Positions 54,302 to 57,630 of a stretch of 57,630 nucleotides of DNA are shown here, piece after piece. Position 1 is the stretch's first letter, and each line of letters opens with the position of its first letter. Made by a program: the position numbers and the translations under genes. The stretch lies in contig CAKZLI010000031.1 in assembly GCA_937125395.1 (NCBI GenBank), positions 1 through 57,630 on the forward strand, written 5' to 3'. The DNA is from an uncultured Glaciecola sp. (GTDB taxonomy: Bacteria; Pseudomonadota; Gammaproteobacteria; Enterobacterales; Alteromonadaceae). The notes under the pieces are model-generated. The model was not told the DNA's origin and searched no databases. It worked only from the letters and a program-made list of their open reading frames with translations.

Positions 54302-55630
54302 CTATTGCTCCGCAAACAAGGTATCTATGGTTAAATTTGTTAATAAATCAACACCTAACTTCATGCCTTTATCATCCACCACAAATTCAGGTGTATGATG
54401 AGCCGGCGCATCTTCTGGTGCCATATCTAATGATCGACCCCCTACCCATAAATATACTCCAGGCACTTCTTTTTGGAAAAATGAAAAATCTTCCGCTCCA
54501 GTGACAGGCTTTGAGTACACTACATTGTCAGCCCCTGCGGTGCGTTGTAAGCTAGGTAATACTTGTTGCATTAATGCCGGATCGTTGTAGGTAATCGGAT
54601 AAAAATAATCTAACGGCAATGTCACTTCAGCAGTCGCACGCATACTTTCGGCAATCGCATTAACTTTACGCGGTAACGCTTCGTAGATATGTTCTCTGGC
54701 GGTCTCATTCAAAGTACGGATAGTCCCGACTAACTCGACCTCATTAGGAATAATATTAGAACGATTACCACCATGAATTGAACCAATGGTAATCACTGCA
54801 GCATCATCAAGTAACCGTAATTCACGGCTAACAATGGTTTGCAGACTCATGATCGTTTGTGCCGCGGTCGTAATAGGATCAACACTCAGCCATGGATAAG
54901 CACCGTGTGCCTGCTTACCTTTAATCACGATTTTGAATGGGTCGACCGCAGCCATAATGCCACCCTCTCGCCACAATACCGTGCCTACTGGCGCTGCTGC
55001 AGAAATATGTAATCCAAATATCGCATCCACATCAGGATTCTTTAGGACGCCTTCTTTTACCATAATTTCAGCACCACCAACTTCTCCGGCTGGCGAGCCT
55101 TCTTCAGCAGGCTGAAAAATAAATTTAACCTGGCCAACAAGTTCATCCTGCATACCCGTTAATATTTGCGCAGCGCCCATCAACATGGCTATGTGCGTAT
55201 CATGTCCACAAGCATGCATCACTGGCACATCATTACCATTGAACATGCCACGCTTGGTTGATTTGTAAGGTAAGTCGTTATCTTCTAATACCGGTAACCC
55301 ATCCATATCAGCCCGTAAAGCGACGACTGGACCAGGTTTACCTGTATCTAATAACCCAACCACACCAGTTTTGGCAACACCGGTTTGGACCTGTAAACCA
55401 AGTTCTAACAAAAATTTTTCAATGTAGGCTGCAGTTTCAAATTCTCGGTTAGACAACTCTGGGTTCGCATGAAAATGATGGCGCCACTGGATGACTTGTT
55501 CTTCAATCTGAGTAACACGTTCGCTGATGTTCTCCGGTGCGGGCTTAGCCAGTGTAACTGCACTCATTGCCAACAAGCTTGTCGTTCCCAGAGCAAGGTA
55601 AATGTGGCGTGTAATGTGGGATAATGTCAT
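54302..55630 (-). CDS. Exported M20-family amidohydrolase
   Basis: A 442-residue M20D-type zinc amidohydrolase with a signal peptide ending near 'AVTLA' (residue 28). Metal and catalytic sites are read in 'ALRADMDGLPV', 'MHACGHDTHIAMLMGAA', 'FQPAEEGS' and 'GLHISAAAPVG'. The C-terminal 'GAEDFSFFQKEVPG' completes the set. Relatives remove acyl groups or cut peptides (hippuricase, IAA-amino acid hydrolase, carboxypeptidase types). Periplasmic location suggests nutrient use. It stands alone, 172 bases from rho. The 121 bases between it and mrpA show nothing I can support. Confidence 0.9.
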   Translation of the reverse strand: MTLSHITRHIYLALGTTSLLAMSAVTLAKPAPENISERVTQIEEQVIQWRHHFHANPELSNREFETAAYIEKFLLELGLQVQTGVAKTGVVGLLDTGKPGPVVALRADMDGLPVLEDNDLPYKSTKRGMFNGNDVPVMHACGHDTHIAMLMGAAQILTGMQDELVGQVKFIFQPAEEGSPAGEVGGAEIMVKEGVLKNPDVDAIFGLHISAAAPVGTVLWREGGIMAAVDPFKIVIKGKQAHGAYPWLSVDPITTAAQTIMSLQTIVSRELRLLDDAAVITIGSIHGGNRSNIIPNEVELVGTIRTLNETAREHIYEALPRKVNAIAESMRATAEVTLPLDYFYPITYNDPALMQQVLPSLQRTAGADNVVYSKPVTGAEDFSFFQKEVPGVYLWVGGRSLDMAPEDAPAHHTPEFVVDDKGMKLGVDLLTNLTIDTLFAEQ

Positions 55631-55733
55631 TGCCGTTCCTTAGAAAGTAAAATCAGTAAATGAAGATTGATCATATATATCACGACCATAGCACAACCAA
55701 ATACCGTTTGGCAGTGCATAATACTTCAGACAT

Positions 55734-55782
55734 AAAAAAACCATATCGAGCAACTACTTATCAAGAGTTGCCGAATATGGTT
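55734..55782 (-). terminator. Terminator of rho
   Basis: Long inverted repeat (arms AACCATATCGAGCAACT and AGTTGCCGAATATGGTT, near-perfect with a small bulge, 10-base loop) followed on the minus strand by seven T at 55740-55734. It lies 21 bases past the rho stop. Confidence 0.85.
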
Positions 55783-55802
55783 AGCGTAATATCAGTAGGA
55801 CG

Positions 55803-57068
55803 TTAGCTCTTTTGGCGCTTCATCGCATTAAAGAATTCATCATTACTCTTGGTCATCGATAAACGACTGATCAAGAATTCGATAGCATCAAGCTCTGACA
55901 TTTCATGGACAATCTTACGCAGTATCCACATTTTTTGTAATTCTTCTTTGCTCGTCAGTAATTCTTCACGACGTGTACCTGAGCGATTAAAGTCCATCGC
56001 AGGGAATACACGTTTTTCGGCAATCTTACGATTGAGGTGTAATTCCATGTTACCGGTACCTTTAAATTCTTCATAGATAACTTCATCCATTTTAGAACCG
56101 GTATCAACCAACGCTGTAGCAATGATCGTCAAACTACCGCCTTCTTCAACATTACGAGCCGCACCAAAAAAACGTTTCGGTTTGTGTAACGCATTAGCAT
56201 CAACACCACCGGTTAATACTTTGCCTGATGAAGGAATAACCGTATTGTAAGCACGCGCTAAACGAGTAATTGAATCAAGTAGGATCACCACATCTTTTTT
56301 GTGTTCAACTAAGCGTTTGGCTTTTTCAATTACCATTTCAGCTACTTGTACATGGCGACTGGCTGGCTCATCAAAGGTAGAAGCAATGACTTCACCTTGG
56401 ACTAAGCGCTGCATCTCAGTTACTTCTTCTGGACGTTCATCAATCAACAACACCATCAGCAAGCAATCCGGGTGATTCGCTGCAATCGATTGTGCGATAT
56501 TTTGAAGTAATAATGTCTTACCGGCTTTGGGTGGCGCAACTAACAGTCCACGCTGACCTTTACCAATTGGTGAAGATAAATCAATCAAACGAGCGGTGAT
56601 ATCTTCAGTACTGCCGTTGCCTCGTTCCATACGCAAACGTTCGTTTGCATGCAGTGGCGTTAAGTTTTCAAATAAGATTTTGTTGCGCGAGTTTTCTGGC
56701 TTATCAAAATTCACTTCGCGGATTTTTAAGAGTGCAAAATAACGCTCTGAATCTTTTGGCGGACGAATCTTACCCGAAATTGAATCACCGGTACGTAAGT
56801 TAAAGCGTCTGATCTGACTAGGAGAAACATAAATATCGTCAGGGCCCGCTAGGTAAGAGGAGTCACCAGAACGTAAAAAACCAAATCCATCTTGTAAGAT
56901 TTCGAGCACACCATCGCCAAAAATATCTTCGCCGCTCTTTGCATGCGCTTTTAATATAGAAAATATAATGTCTTGTTTACGTGCTCGGGCTAGGTTTTCT
57001 AATCCCATTTCACCAGCTAGGGCAACTAGATCTGAAATAGGTTTGTTCTTTAATTCGGTTAAATTCAT
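55803..57068 (-). CDS. rho: Transcription termination factor Rho
   Basis: Hexameric RNA-dependent ATPase that ends transcription. The 421 residues (E. coli 419) begin '[19 protein letters not shown]', contain the OSB-fold RNA site '[20 protein letters not shown]', Walker A '[15 protein letters not shown]', Walker B '[16 protein letters not shown]' and the Q/R-loop region '[21 protein letters not shown]' (read in two pieces). The start at 57068 is set by this N-terminus; the frame open to 57146 adds a non-family leader. trxA lies upstream on the same strand, the order seen in E. coli. Confidence 0.97.
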   Translation of the reverse strand: MNLTELKNKPISDLVALAGEMGLENLARARKQDIIFSILKAHAKSGEDIFGDGVLEILQDGFGFLRSGDSSYLAGPDDIYVSPSQIRRFNLRTGDSISGKIRPPKDSERYFALLKIREVNFDKPENSRNKILFENLTPLHANERLRMERGNGSTEDITARLIDLSSPIGKGQRGLLVAPPKAGKTLLLQNIAQSIAANHPDCLLMVLLIDERPEEVTEMQRLVQGEVIASTFDEPASRHVQVAEMVIEKAKRLVEHKKDVVILLDSITRLARAYNTVIPSSGKVLTGGVDANALHKPKRFFGAARNVEEGGSLTIIATALVDTGSKMDEVIYEEFKGTGNMELHLNRKIAEKRVFPAMDFNRSGTRREELLTSKEELQKMWILRKIVHEMSELDAIEFLISRLSMTKSNDEFFNAMKRQKS

Positions 57069-57154
57069 ATTGGGGTCTTTAAGCAATCGCTTTGAGGTTG
57101 TAGAAATAGGGGTTATGTGCACAATGCATGCGTATGAGGATGCCACTGTGAAAT

Positions 57155-57172
57155 GGGCACAAGAATGTGCTC
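57155..57172 (-). other. Hairpin in the rho leader
   Basis: GGGCACA-agaa-TGTGCTC forms a 7-base stem with one G-U pair, about 87 bases before the rho ATG and inside the predicted 5' leader. rho is autoregulated in E. coli through its leader, so leader structure is of possible interest. The role here is unknown. Confidence 0.3.
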
Positions 57173-57187
57173 TAGTTGTAAGTTAAC

Positions 57188-57216
57188 ATTAAATTCACAG
57201 AAGGTAAAGAATTCAA
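57188..57216 (-). promoter_or_regulatory. Candidate rho promoter
   Basis: On the minus strand TTGAAT (57216-57211) and TTTAAT (57193-57188) are separated by exactly 17 bases, just downstream of the trxA terminator and about 120 bases before rho. Confidence 0.45.
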
Positions 57217-57222
57217 CGTTAT

Positions 57223-57265
57223 AAAAATATAAAGGCTGCGAAACACAGATCGCTCCAGCAGCCTT
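57223..57265 (-). terminator. Terminator of trxA
   Basis: Arms AAGGCTGC and GCAGCCTT with an 18-base loop, followed on the minus strand by TATATTTTTAT. It lies 21 bases past the trxA stop and separates trxA from rho. Confidence 0.7.
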
Positions 57266-57285
57266 ATAGCGAATTACTGAAGGTT

Positions 57286-57612
57286 TTACAGGTTTTCTTG
57301 TAAAAACTCTTCTAATTGTGCTTTTGATAAGGCACCGACTTTGGTTCCCGCAACATTACCGTCTTTAAACAATAATAGCGTTGGGATACCGCGGATACCA
57401 AATTTCTTTGGGGTTTCGCTATATTCATCAACATTTAATTTGCCAACGGTGACTTTACCATCGTAAGTCTCAGCGATTTCAGATAAGATGGGCGCAATCA
57501 TCTTACAGGGTCCGCACCATTCGGCCCAGAAATCAACTAACACGGGACCTTCAGCATTTAGAACGTCGGCTTCGAATTTATCATCAGATAACGTGATAAT
57601 CTTGTCGCTCAT
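57286..57612 (-). CDS. trxA: Thioredoxin 1
   Basis: Small cytoplasmic disulfide reductase of 108 residues, with '[16 protein letters not shown]' (Cys33 and Cys36), the cis-proline region '[13 protein letters not shown]' and Asp27 before the active site, as in E. coli TrxA (109). GGAG stands 8 bases before the ATG at 57612; an upstream in-frame ATG at 57624 lies before this site. It is complete within the window. Confidence 0.96.
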   Translation of the reverse strand: MSDKIITLSDDKFEADVLNAEGPVLVDFWAEWCGPCKMIAPILSEIAETYDGKVTVGKLNVDEYSETPKKFGIRGIPTLLLFKDGNVAGTKVGALSKAQLEEFLQENL

Positions 57613-57630
57613 TTTATTCTCCAAGTTGGT

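Overview
The window looks like ordinary chromosome from a marine gammaproteobacterium of the Alteromonadales (Alteromonadaceae-like). The evidence is the housekeeping set (thyA-lgt-ptsP-rppH opposite mutH, putA, purA, purEK, rapA-rluA, rho, trxA), a seven-subunit Mrp antiporter with fused A/B subunits, a large TonB receptor with a tryptophan-halogenase-like neighbour, and moderately low GC. I cannot fix the genus. I see no rRNA, tRNA, insertion sequence, prophage or CRISPR array. No gap longer than 300 bases lacks a gene.

Layout. 1-2756: a DUF3530-like gene cut by the window edge, a small hypothetical gene, an AmpG muropeptide permease and a CcdA-type antitoxin. 2773-2949: a shrunken CcdB toxin remnant. 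2976-8438 (minus): rppH, ptsP, a TSUP exporter, lgt and thyA. 8533-9216: mutH, with a tiny basic-protein gene overlapping its tail. 9614-14961 (minus): putA followed by a CYTH-CHAD gene. 15111-35580: a large locus for taking up and degrading peptidoglycan fragments. 35611-38377 (minus): VOC protein, purA, cnoX. 38517-41124: a DUF962 protein, a soluble histidine kinase and a divergent BLUF blue-light protein. 41284-44900: rapA-rluA. 44881-48200 (minus): purE-purK-PCuAC-PQQ sugar dehydrogenase. 48315-54180 (minus): mrpABCDEFG. 54302-57612 (minus): M20 amidohydrolase, rho, trxA.

The most interesting part is 15111-35580. Alanine racemase is divergent from a sodium:solute symporter, DUF885 lipoprotein peptidase, MurQ, NamZ-type exo-muramidase lipoprotein and M14 peptidase. 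These meet an exported two-domain NagZ on the other strand. A divergent TonB receptor follows, then a tryptophan-halogenase-like flavoprotein, a lipoprotein fusing complete AmiD-like and YfeW/AmiE-like parts, an NhaC-family transporter and a periplasmic gamma-glutamyltransferase. The content parallels the Bacillus subtilis murQ-murR-murP-amiE-nagZ-namZ operon and E. coli murQ-murP-yfeW. Here it is rebuilt for a Gram-negative envelope with a TonB receptor and peptide-side enzymes. I infer outer-membrane uptake of peptidoglycan pieces, removal of peptide and sugars in the periplasm, symport of sugar, and MurQ conversion of MurNAc-6-phosphate to GlcNAc-6-phosphate. No MurNAc kinase, PTS permease or dedicated regulator is visible, so part of the route must lie elsewhere.
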